This document shows, one piece after another, positions 7,150-12,593 of a stretch of 17,785 nt of DNA (the stretch's first letter is position 1; each line of letters begins with the position of its first letter). The position numbers and the translations under genes were made by a program. Location: contig CAYMUC010000062.1 in NCBI GenBank assembly GCA_964393535.1, positions 1-17,785 on the forward strand, given 5' to 3'. The notes under the pieces were generated by a model. It searched no databases. It saw only the letters and a list, made by a program, of their open reading frames with translations, and was not told where the DNA came from. Origin of the DNA: CAYMUC01 sp964393535 (lineage in GTDB: Bacteria; Actinomycetota; Acidimicrobiia; Acidimicrobiales; Ilumatobacteraceae).

Positions 7150-7380
7150 CGATCTGGTGGGCGGGTGACCACGAATCACCGGGCCAACCGAGGACCCGCA
7201 GGCGCCCACGAGGCGCCGCGAGGTTCAGTCGGATGTGGGCTCTTCTCTCCACTGTGCCGACCTCTCGGTCGTGCGCAAGGATCCTTCCCGTCTGGGTCCT
7301 CTGGCCGCGTCCTCGATGGGCATGCTGATCGTCAGCGTCCCCATCGCTCACCGGCGGCGAAGCGCCGATCGGAAAGTGCG
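7150..7380. other. Non-coding stretch between tRNA-Leu and the toxin-antitoxin pair
   Basis: No convincing gene is seen. Short GC-rich hairpins are present: GGCGCC at 7201-7206 and 7212-7217 around a 5-nt loop, which could end the tRNA transcript, and the two-tier hairpin at 7314-7346. I found no copy of the tRNA 3' end that would indicate integration of an island at this tRNA. Confidence 0.5.
7314..7346. repeat. Two-tier hairpin upstream of the antitoxin promoter
   Basis: The outer arms CGATGGG (7314-7320) and CCCATCG (7340-7346) pair perfectly. Inside a symmetric 3x3 internal loop, the arms GCTGA (7324-7328) and TCAGC (7332-7336) pair around TCG. That makes twelve base pairs in all, 45 nt before the antitoxin operator. 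It could be a terminator-like or regulatory structure; no function is assigned. Confidence 0.4.
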
Positions 7381-7410
7381 TTACGAGCTTGTAGCACAGC
7401 GTGCTACGCT
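7381..7410 (+). promoter_or_regulatory. Candidate promoter of the toxin-antitoxin operon
   Basis: TTACGA (7381-7386) and TACGCT (7405-7410) are 18 nt apart, and ATG 7419 follows 8 nt later, so the message is probably leaderless. The operator palindrome lies between and over these boxes. Confidence 0.5.
7391..7407. promoter_or_regulatory. Palindromic operator, probably for antitoxin autorepression
   Basis: GTAGCAC (7391-7397) and GTGCTAC (7401-7407) are perfect inverted arms around AGC. The site overlaps the candidate -10 box of the toxin-antitoxin operon. Phd/YefM antitoxins, alone or with toxin, typically bind such sites and repress their own operon. This role is inferred from position. Confidence 0.6.
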
Positions 7411-7418
7411 CATCGTCG

Positions 7419-7673
7419 ATGAGTCGAACGATTACCCAGAGAGAACTCCGCAACGACAGCGGCGAGATCATGCGGTCGCTCGACGAGGGCGAATCCTTCA
7501 TCGTGACGCGAAACGGCACGCCGGTTGGCGAACTCACTCCGCTTCGGCGTCACCGCTTCGTGTCCACGGACGCTGTCGTCGCCGTGTTCCGTCACTCCCC
7601 GTTCGTCGATGCTCGCCGGTTCCGCGACGACCTCGATGCCGCTGCCGATCAGGATCCGACACCACGTGGCTGA
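7419..7673 (+). CDS. Antitoxin of the Phd/YefM family
   Basis: The protein is 84 residues. The N-terminal half carries the family pattern: ITQRELRNDSGEIMRSL (5-21), then ESFIVTRNGTPVGELTPL (25-42). This part makes the DNA-binding dimer; the C-terminal half (about 45-84) is acidic and likely wraps the toxin. It overlaps the PIN toxin gene by 8 nt, so the two are coupled. ATG 7419 is chosen over the upstream in-frame GTG 7401 because the homology begins at MSRTITQ and the operator overlaps 7401. No Shine-Dalgarno is present. It likely acts as antitoxin and autorepressor. Confidence 0.88.
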   Translation: MSRTITQRELRNDSGEIMRSLDEGESFIVTRNGTPVGELTPLRRHRFVSTDAVVAVFRHSPFVDARRFRDDLDAAADQDPTPRG

Positions 7674-8076
7674 TCTCCGGCGAGCTCAAGGACTGCTCGA
7701 CACCTCGGTGATCATCGACCTCGAGCGTCTCGACCCGAACTCGCTGCCGATCGAGTCTGCTGTGAGCGCCATCACGATGGCCGAGCTAGCGGCCGGGCCG
7801 CACGCAACGCACGATGCCGACGAACGAGCGCGACGTCAGGACCGGCTCCAGCGAGCAGAGGCCGTGTTCGATCCACTTCCGTTCGATGCCGAGGCATCTC
7901 GCGCCTACGGCCGGATCTATTCGGCTGTCGTCGCAGCAGGACGCAAGGCGCGAGGCGCCCGCGCCGTCGATCTGCTGATCGCCGCCGTGGCGTGTTCGAG
8001 AGGGCTCCCGCTCTACACACGCAACCCCGAGGACTTTCGAGCCATCGAAGGCCTCGTCGACATCGTCGCCGTGTGA
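7666..8076 (+). CDS. PIN-domain ribonuclease toxin (VapC-like)
   Basis: The 136-residue protein has the PIN acidic residues: Asp12 in LLDTSV, Glu40 in MAELA, Asp102 in RAVDLLIAA, and Asp123 in the TRNPEDF segment. VapC-type toxins are Mg-dependent endoribonucleases that cut tRNA or rRNA; the target here is unknown. GTG 7666 overlaps the antitoxin stop by 8 nt; the longer in-frame reading from 7525 lies inside the antitoxin and is rejected. Pairing of a PIN toxin with a Phd/YefM antitoxin is common. The last four bases, including the TGA stop, lie inside the 61-bp inverted repeat that begins at 8073, so the 3' end sits exactly at a rearrangement junction. The C-terminus (GLVDIVAV) still looks normal for the family. 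Confidence 0.88.
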   Translation: MADLRRAQGLLDTSVIIDLERLDPNSLPIESAVSAITMAELAAGPHATHDADERARRQDRLQRAEAVFDPLPFDAEASRAYGRIYSAVVAAGRKARGARAVDLLIAAVACSRGLPLYTRNPEDFRAIEGLVDIVAV

Positions 8077-8133
8077 CCTCTCGCTGGAGGAGTACGACGC
8101 TCTGTGCGCCGACTGCGACCTCACCCCGATCGA
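8073..8133 (+). repeat. 61-bp exact inverted repeat, copy 1 (downstream of the toxin gene)
   Basis: Bases 8073-8133 are the exact reverse complement of 8662-8722, 61 of 61 bases by eye. This copy begins at the toxin stop codon region. In the frame starting at 8075 it reads DLSLEEYDALCADCDLTPI, a piece of the neighbouring methyltransferase-rhodanese protein. No gene continues from it, so this is the displaced copy. Confidence 0.9.
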
Positions 8134-8180
8134 CCAACCACCGGTGCCGTCGAGGCGCCTTGGTGACGGGCCCGACTGGG

Positions 8181-9077
8181 TCACAAGTCAAGGTGATCGT
8201 GGTCGGCCGGAACCACAGGTAGCCCACGTTCGATCCAGGCGTGCATGCCACCGATGAGGTCGGCGACCGAGGTGAAGCCCAGTCGCAGCAGGCTTGCTGC
8301 CGCCAACGACGAGCTGTAGCCGCGGTTGCACACGACGACGAGTGGTTGGTGCAGGGATGTCACCGAGGGGTGGCGGTACCCGTTGGCGGGGTCGAGATGC
8401 CACTCCAGCACGGTGCGCGGCACGTGGATCGAGTGCTCGATGACGCCGAACCTCGCTCGATCGGTCTGCGTGCGTGTATCGACCACGAGAGGTGGCGTCA
8501 TGGTGCTGAGTCGCTCGTACAGTGCCGCAGCGGTCACTCGAGGGAACCGTTGGCGTGCCTCGAACACGAGGTCGTGAATGGTGAAGCGGGTGGTCCGTTG
8601 GCTGATGCTCGTCACCAGACCGCTGGTGTGGACGCTTACCTGTTGCTGGCACTGATGCCGTTCGATCGGGGTGAGGTCGCAGTCGGCGCACAGAGCGTCG
8701 TACTCCTCCAGCGAGAGGTCACCCGGCGAGGCGTCGGCGCACAGGTCGGTCACCAGGAACCCTCGCGGCTCGAGGTGCTGCACGGCGTTGTGCACCACAG
8801 AGCGGCGGTGCTCCACCGGAACACTCTGCAGGAGGGAGTTGCTGAGCCAGACCACGTGGAACCGCCGTGGCAGTTGCATGGTGATGGGATCATCGCACCA
8901 GGAGGCGATGCCCGGCGCGCTGTGCGCGAGACCCTCGATCACGGCGGGATCGGCGTGGACGAACGCGATGGCTACGCCGCGCTCCACCAGCGACATGCTG
9001 ACTTGACCGGGCTCCTCGCCAACGATGAGCAGCGTGTCGATCGGCCCGGTGAGGAGTCGCTCGATGGGGTGAAGCAC
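8181..9077 (-). CDS. Fusion protein: degenerate class I methyltransferase-like domain plus rhodanese domain
   Basis: The protein has 298 residues. Residues about 1-115 look like a class I methyltransferase: a strand-turn LLIVGEEPGQ (16-25) where motif I normally reads DxGCGxG, VVWLSNSLLQ, and HLEPRGFLVTD in place of LxPGGxL. The altered motif I makes SAM binding doubtful. Residues about 180-290 are a rhodanese domain: LVVDTRTQTDRARFG, LEWHLDPANGYRHP, and active-site loop VVVCNRGYSSS with Cys250, then DLIGGMHAWIERGLPV. Rhodaneses carry sulfur as a persulfide on this Cys. GTG 9077 is preferred because AGGTGA (9088-9083, minus) lies 5 nt upstream. Longer in-frame starts (9086, and ATG 9233, which is antisense to the DUF2071 remnant) are less likely. 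Codons 120-139 contain copy 2 of the 61-bp repeat. Substrate and role are unknown. Confidence 0.78.
   Translation of the reverse strand: MLHPIERLLTGPIDTLLIVGEEPGQVSMSLVERGVAIAFVHADPAVIEGLAHSAPGIASWCDDPITMQLPRRFHVVWLSNSLLQSVPVEHRRSVVHNAVQHLEPRGFLVTDLCADASPGDLSLEEYDALCADCDLTPIERHQCQQQVSVHTSGLVTSISQRTTRFTIHDLVFEARQRFPRVTAAALYERLSTMTPPLVVDTRTQTDRARFGVIEHSIHVPRTVLEWHLDPANGYRHPSVTSLHQPLVVVCNRGYSSSLAAASLLRLGFTSVADLIGGMHAWIERGLPVVPADHDHLDL
8662..8722 (-). repeat. 61-bp exact inverted repeat, copy 2 (inside the fusion gene)
   Basis: This is the partner of 8073-8133. Here the repeat is in-frame coding sequence between the methyltransferase-like and rhodanese domains of an otherwise intact gene, so this is probably the parental copy. 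Confidence 0.9.
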
Positions 9078-9127
9078 GGGCTTCACCTTCGCGCAGCAGC
9101 ACGACGTCCGACGATGTGCACCGACCT

Positions 9128-9133
9128 TAGGCT
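9128..9133 (+). promoter_or_regulatory. TAGGCT box of the DUF2071 remnant
   Basis: TAGGCT-N7-GTG(9141) is identical in layout to the box before the intact DUF2071 gene at 11146-11151. It overlaps a minus-strand TAAGGT (9129-9124) that could serve the divergent fusion gene. Confidence 0.4.
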
Positions 9134-9140
9134 CGTAGCT

Positions 9141-9221
9141 GTGGTGAGCGATGCCGAGCGATGTCCACACCCGGTGCGGTGGGCGGTTGTGCGCCAGCAA
9201 CGGCTCGATCTGGCTTACGAG
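9141..9221 (+). pseudogene. 5' remnant of a second DUF2071 gene
   Basis: From GTG 9141 the first 27 codons read VVSDAERCPHPVRWAVVRQQ then RLDLAYE. The intact DUF2071 protein at 11159 begins VTRDDERCPTPVRTAVMRQQ then WLDLAYV. Similarity includes the upstream TAGGCT box and stops after LDLAY. The frame stays open to 9590, but what follows does not resemble DUF2071 and overlaps the EEP-like gene. It is therefore a truncated gene copy left after a deletion or rearrangement. It lies head-to-head with the rhodanese fusion gene, as the intact copy does with the MDR oxidoreductase. Confidence 0.65.
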
Positions 9222-9282
9222 GAGATCAACCACTCGACCGGCGTACCGCTACCACTCGCTCACTTTGTGGGCTGTGAGGCCG

Positions 9283-9288
9283 AAGGAG
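9283..9288 (+). promoter_or_regulatory. Ribosome binding site deciding the EEP-remnant start
   Basis: AAGGAG lies 9 nt before GTG 9298, the best start signal for the following gene; the ATGs at 9304 and 9370 are less well placed. Confidence 0.5.
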
Positions 9289-9297
9289 CGTTCCGCC

Positions 9298-9906
9298 GTG
9301 AACATGGGCACAGGCTCCACCGAGCGCACAGTCCGATGTCTGCGGAGCAGAGTCTCCCTGCGAAGGACCATGCCGAGACTGGTGGTGGCGTGCTCGCTCG
9401 GGCTCGCGGCGATCGCCGCAGACGGAGGAGCAGTTGGCGCACGGGACGAGCCGGGCTTGCCGTTGTCGGTGATGACGCGCACTCTGTACCTCGGCGCCGA
9501 TGTGGGGCAAGCGCTTCAGTTGCTGCCCGACCTGCCGGCCGCCGCCCAGGACATGTGGAACCAGGTGGCTGCTACCAGGCTTGCCGCTGAACGCCTGGGC
9601 ATCGAGACGCCATCGACCGGTCGATGCTTCGCCACCGACCATCTCGGAGTTGCTGTAGATCTCGCTCTTTCTGGCACGGTGCCCGACGACGACACCACGG
9701 AGACGAGCGCACCGTCTGCCAGCGACGTGTCGGTGCCGAGTACCTCCGCTCCCACTTCGTCTGATGCCGTCGATGGCGTGCCGCCTGGTCCGATGGAGGA
9801 CGCCGGCGGTGATGACGGTGGGTCGGCAGGGGTCTGGGTGTTGTTCGCAGGCGCTCTCGCCCTCATCGTGGGCGTCGCTGCGGCGTTCGGCCGCCGGCGC
9901 AGCTGA
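9298..9906 (+). CDS. Secreted, C-terminally anchored protein with an internally deleted endonuclease/exonuclease/phosphatase (EEP) domain
   Basis: The 202-residue product begins with an Arg-rich n-region and hydrophobic core (PRLVVACSLGLAAIAA), a probable signal peptide. Then comes LSVMTRTLYLGADVGQALQL, which closely matches the N-terminus of secreted EEP-fold proteins (VMTRNLYLGADL). About 20 residues later, after WNQVAATRLAAE, it passes to GRCFATDHLGVAVDL, which matches their extreme C-terminus (FASDHxGVVATL, containing the catalytic Asp-His). The roughly 200 residues between, with the remaining catalytic residues, are missing. A Ser/Thr/Pro-rich acidic stalk and a C-terminal membrane helix (GVWVLFAGALALIVGVAAAFG) with Arg follow. 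Nuclease or phosphatase activity is therefore unlikely. The frame is uninterrupted, so it may still be expressed as a short surface protein. Confidence 0.65.
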   Translation: MNMGTGSTERTVRCLRSRVSLRRTMPRLVVACSLGLAAIAADGGAVGARDEPGLPLSVMTRTLYLGADVGQALQLLPDLPAAAQDMWNQVAATRLAAERLGIETPSTGRCFATDHLGVAVDLALSGTVPDDDTTETSAPSASDVSVPSTSAPTSSDAVDGVPPGPMEDAGGDDGGSAGVWVLFAGALALIVGVAAAFGRRRS

Positions 9907-10093
9907 ACCAAATCTGTCGAGGGTGCGCGTCGGTGACTGCGGATCGTCTCACCCGGATCCCGTGATCGATCATCGTCGTTCGTGTCGACAGCGCTGACTT
10001 GGTGAGGTCTTCACAGGGTGTTGCCGAGACGTGCGTGGATAGTGGGGATCGCCAACGGGAGGCGGGTGCGGTCGGTAGGGAGCATCGCCAGCG
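9907..10093. other. Intergenic region between convergent genes
   Basis: This stretch separates the ends of the EEP-like gene (plus) and the MDR oxidoreductase (minus). I see no gene, clear terminator or repeat in it. Confidence 0.5.
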
Positions 10094-11104
10094 TCAGTCT
10101 GCAGTGGCGCGGACCAGCAACTTGCCGATGTTCTTCCCCTCGTACATGAACTGCAGAGCCTCGGGATAGCGCTCGATGCCGTCGAGAATATGTTCCGTCA
10201 TCACCAGGCGTCCCTCGTCGAGCCAGCGAGTGAGGTCGTTGCGGGCGGTGGCAATGCTGTCCGGGAAGTGGAAGTAGGCGAAACCTTCCATTCGTGACTG
10301 GCGTTCGGCCAGACGTAGGTAGAGCGACGGCCCCTGCACATCCTCGAGATGGTCGTACTGCGACACCGCTCCGCAGATCACCACCCTGGCACGCATGGCG
10401 AGGTTGTCGAGTACCGCATCGAGAATGGGACCGCCGACGTTGTCGAAGAACACGTTCACCCCGTCGGGGGCGAGTTCACGCAGCCGTTCTCTGACGTCGT
10501 CATGTTTGTAGTCGATGGCGGCGTCGAACCCCAGTTCGTCGACCAGGTGCGCCGTCTTGTGGGGTCCGCCGGCGATGCCGATGACCCGGGCTCCGTCGAT
10601 CTTGGCGATCTGACCTGCCACCGAGCCCACCGCTCCGGCGGCCGCCGACACCACGAACGTCTCGCCTGGCTGCGGACGGCCGATCTCGCGCACACCTACC
10701 CAGGCCGTCACACCGGTGGAACCCCCGAGTGCCCCCAGGTGTCGACTGAGCGAACCCGTGGAGTCCTCGATGGGCTCCAGCGACGATGCCTTCACCGTGG
10801 CGATGGTCTGCGCGCCGAAACCGCCGCGCACCGCCATGCCCGGTTCCCACCCGTCGACGGTCGATTCGATCACTCGCCCGACACCCGTGGCGCGGATCGT
10901 CTGGCCCAGGCCCACCTGCTGGTGGAATCCCTCTCCCCGCAGCATGGTGCGGGTCCCTGCATCCACCGAGATGTAGTGGACCGCCACCCGCACTCGGCCC
11001 GGTTCCAGTGGCTCGAGCGTCTCGGTCTCCAGGGCGAAGTGGTCGGGTGTGGCACGGCTTTCGGGACGGCGGACCAGCACGACTCGATGATTGACCAACG
11101 ACAT
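10094..11104 (-). CDS. NADP-dependent oxidoreductase, zinc-free MDR family (prostaglandin reductase/CurA-like)
   Basis: The product is 336 residues, normal for this branch of medium-chain reductases. An N-terminal GroES-like domain (to about 125) lacks the zinc-binding Cys/His sets of alcohol dehydrogenases. The Rossmann motif AAAGAVGSVAGQ (154-165) is followed by VIGIAGGPHK (174-183), where Lys183 fits NADPH phosphate binding. VFFDNVGG and the C-terminal YEGKNIGKLLVR are typical. Relatives reduce the double bond of enones or quinone-like substrates; the specific substrate cannot be read. The start is ATG 11104; the in-frame extension to 11242 is antisense to the DUF2071 gene. It is divergent from the DUF2071 gene with 54 nt between, so the two may share regulation. 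Confidence 0.92.
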   Translation of the reverse strand: MSLVNHRVVLVRRPESRATPDHFALETETLEPLEPGRVRVAVHYISVDAGTRTMLRGEGFHQQVGLGQTIRATGVGRVIESTVDGWEPGMAVRGGFGAQTIATVKASSLEPIEDSTGSLSRHLGALGGSTGVTAWVGVREIGRPQPGETFVVSAAAGAVGSVAGQIAKIDGARVIGIAGGPHKTAHLVDELGFDAAIDYKHDDVRERLRELAPDGVNVFFDNVGGPILDAVLDNLAMRARVVICGAVSQYDHLEDVQGPSLYLRLAERQSRMEGFAYFHFPDSIATARNDLTRWLDEGRLVMTEHILDGIERYPEALQFMYEGKNIGKLLVRATAD

Positions 11105-11145
11105 GGCCGAGATGATGTCATGTGACCCATCGCAACTCAGGTCCG

Positions 11146-11151
11146 TAGGCT
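11146..11151 (+). promoter_or_regulatory. TAGGCT box of the DUF2071 gene
   Basis: TAGGCT-N7-GTG(11159), with no Shine-Dalgarno. The same box and spacing precede the DUF2071 remnant at 9141, so it was copied together with the gene. Confidence 0.45.
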
Positions 11152-11158
11152 CGCTCGT

Positions 11159-11872
11159 GTGACGCGTGATGACGAGCGGTGTCCAACCCCGGTTCGCACA
11201 GCGGTCATGCGGCAGCAGTGGCTCGACCTGGCCTACGTTCACTGGCGGTACGACCCTGCGGTGGTTCAGGCTCTGCTGCCACCGGGACTGCAGGTGGACA
11301 CCTTCGACGGCTCGGCGTGGGTGGGTCTGATTCCGTTTTCGATGCGGCGCATCGGTCTGGGGCGAGGGCCATCGGTTCCGTATCTGGGGTCGTTCTCCGA
11401 AGTGAACGTGCGCACCTACGTGCAGGCCGGTGGTGTACCGGGCGTGTGGTTCTTCTCACTCGACGTCGATCGGATGATCCCCGCCGCAGTGGCGCGCCTC
11501 ACGTACCGACTGCCGTACTGCTGGGGGCTCACCCGCCACGAACGGCGCAAAGACACGTTGACGACGATGGTTCGCCGTCGTTGGCCCGAGCGTGTGGACG
11601 ACAGTTCGCTCGTTGTCGAGATGGGCGAGCGGTGTGAGGCCGACGACCTCGATGTGTTCCTGACCGCTCGATGGGGATTGTTCTCGCACGCTCGACGGGG
11701 CCTGCGGTATGCGCCGGTGGATCACGAGCCGTGGCCTCTGCGCACCGGGTCGCTCACCGACGTCGATGAGTCGCTGCTGGCAGCCGCTGGCCTCCCTGCA
11801 ACGACGAGCGTTCCACATGTGCGCTGTGCGGACGGGGTGTCGGTGCGAATCGGTGCGCCACGGCGCCTGTGA
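11159..11872 (+). CDS. DUF2071 (YqjF-like) family protein
   Basis: The 237-residue protein shows the family pattern: RQQWLDLAYVHWRYDPAVVQ, LLPPGLQVDTFDGSAWVGLI, PFSM, FSEVNVRTYV and GVWFFSLDVDR, then YCWGLTR. DUF2071 proteins are cytoplasmic, with an acetoacetate-decarboxylase-like fold. No reaction is established for most of them and none is assigned here. GTG 11159 is used and probably starts a leaderless message. The upstream neighbour, divergent, is an MDR oxidoreductase; the end converges on merR with only 7 nt between. A truncated paralogue lies at 9141. Confidence 0.9.
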   Translation: MTRDDERCPTPVRTAVMRQQWLDLAYVHWRYDPAVVQALLPPGLQVDTFDGSAWVGLIPFSMRRIGLGRGPSVPYLGSFSEVNVRTYVQAGGVPGVWFFSLDVDRMIPAAVARLTYRLPYCWGLTRHERRKDTLTTMVRRRWPERVDDSSLVVEMGERCEADDLDVFLTARWGLFSHARRGLRYAPVDHEPWPLRTGSLTDVDESLLAAAGLPATTSVPHVRCADGVSVRIGAPRRL

Positions 11873-11879
11873 TCGCCGA

Positions 11880-12509
11880 TCAGGAGCCGGTCTCCCATCG
11901 CTGTGTGGCGTAGTGCTCGGCCGCCATCCGTCGCAGTGCCACCATCGCCACATCCCAGAGCACCGTCCCGACCACCACCTGTCGCACCACATCGGCGGCG
12001 TCGGGGGCGTCAGCGATCACGTCGACATCGCCACGTGCCAGGGCGTCGAAGGCGTCGGCGTATCGATCGAAGATCTCCGGGCCCACCGGACCCCACAGCC
12101 GACGTGCCGCTTGCACCGTGTGCGCGAGCAGTGCGACCGATGGCGCGTCGGGTGCGATCTTCCACCCGTGTCGCAACGCAAAGGCGCGCACGTGGTCGAG
12201 GAGGTCCTCGGGACTGGACTCGTCGGCGGGTGCACGTGGGGGGAGTGCGTAGAAGGCGCTGGCCAACTTGGCGTTCAGGGAGATGGTGTCGTTCTCCAGT
12301 GCCTCGACCACTCGCCCGATGTCGGCGATGGCCAGGTTGCCCACCTCGCGCAACACGCGAATCATGCGCAATCGTGCCAGGTGATGCTCGTCGTAGTCGG
12401 CCTGCGTGGCGGTCACTGGCGTGCCCGGCGGTAGCAGTCCCTCACGCACGTAGTACTTCACGGTGGCCACAGAGCACTCGGCGGCGGCGGCCAGTTCCCC
12501 GAGTTTCAT
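11880..12509 (-). CDS. MerR-family transcriptional regulator
   Basis: The 209-residue protein starts with a MerR winged-helix domain: MKLGELAAAAECSVATVKYY (1-20), then VREGLLPPG, LRMIRVLREVGNLAIADIGRVV (47-68). The C-terminal part (about 80-209) is helical with no metal-binding Cys cluster, so it is not a mercury- or copper-type sensor; the effector is unknown. ATG 12509 is supported by GGGAGG (12522-12517, minus) spaced 7 nt. It is divergent from the wall-anchored protein gene, and a perfect 11-bp-arm palindrome lies between them. It is the likely regulator of that gene and perhaps of itself. Confidence 0.9.
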   Translation of the reverse strand: MKLGELAAAAECSVATVKYYVREGLLPPGTPVTATQADYDEHHLARLRMIRVLREVGNLAIADIGRVVEALENDTISLNAKLASAFYALPPRAPADESSPEDLLDHVRAFALRHGWKIAPDAPSVALLAHTVQAARRLWGPVGPEIFDRYADAFDALARGDVDVIADAPDAADVVRQVVVGTVLWDVAMVALRRMAAEHYATQRWETGS

Positions 12510-12516
12510 CGAACAG

Positions 12517-12522
12517 CCTCCC
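12517..12522 (-). promoter_or_regulatory. Ribosome binding site of merR
   Basis: GGGAGG on the minus strand, 7 nt before ATG 12509. It excludes the longer in-frame start at 12626 that would overlap the palindrome. Confidence 0.65.
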
Positions 12523-12566
12523 TCACCTCGGCGATGCTCTGAACGTTCGAAACCCTGGCGCGCCCT

Positions 12567-12593
12567 CGGTTGGATAGCGATACTATCCAACCG
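12567..12593. promoter_or_regulatory. Perfect long palindrome between merR and the surface-protein gene, probable MerR operator
   Basis: CGGTTGGATAG (12567-12577) and CTATCCAACCG (12583-12593) are exact inverted arms around CGATA. The right arm ends on the first base of the GTG start at 12593. TACTAT (12581-12586) can serve as a -10 box 6 nt before that GTG, giving a leaderless message; the minus strand reads TAGTAT over the same bases. MerR proteins bind such dyads within promoters. The link to this MerR protein is inferred from adjacency. Confidence 0.7.

Noticed and set aside
7066..8180. Integrated island at tRNA-Leu with att sites
   Set aside because: No direct repeat of the tRNA 3' end was found downstream, and there is no integrase gene.
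8241..9590. 449-codon open frame on the plus strand
   Set aside because: Most of it is antisense to the methyltransferase-rhodanese gene. Only its 9141-9221 part is meaningful, as the DUF2071 remnant.
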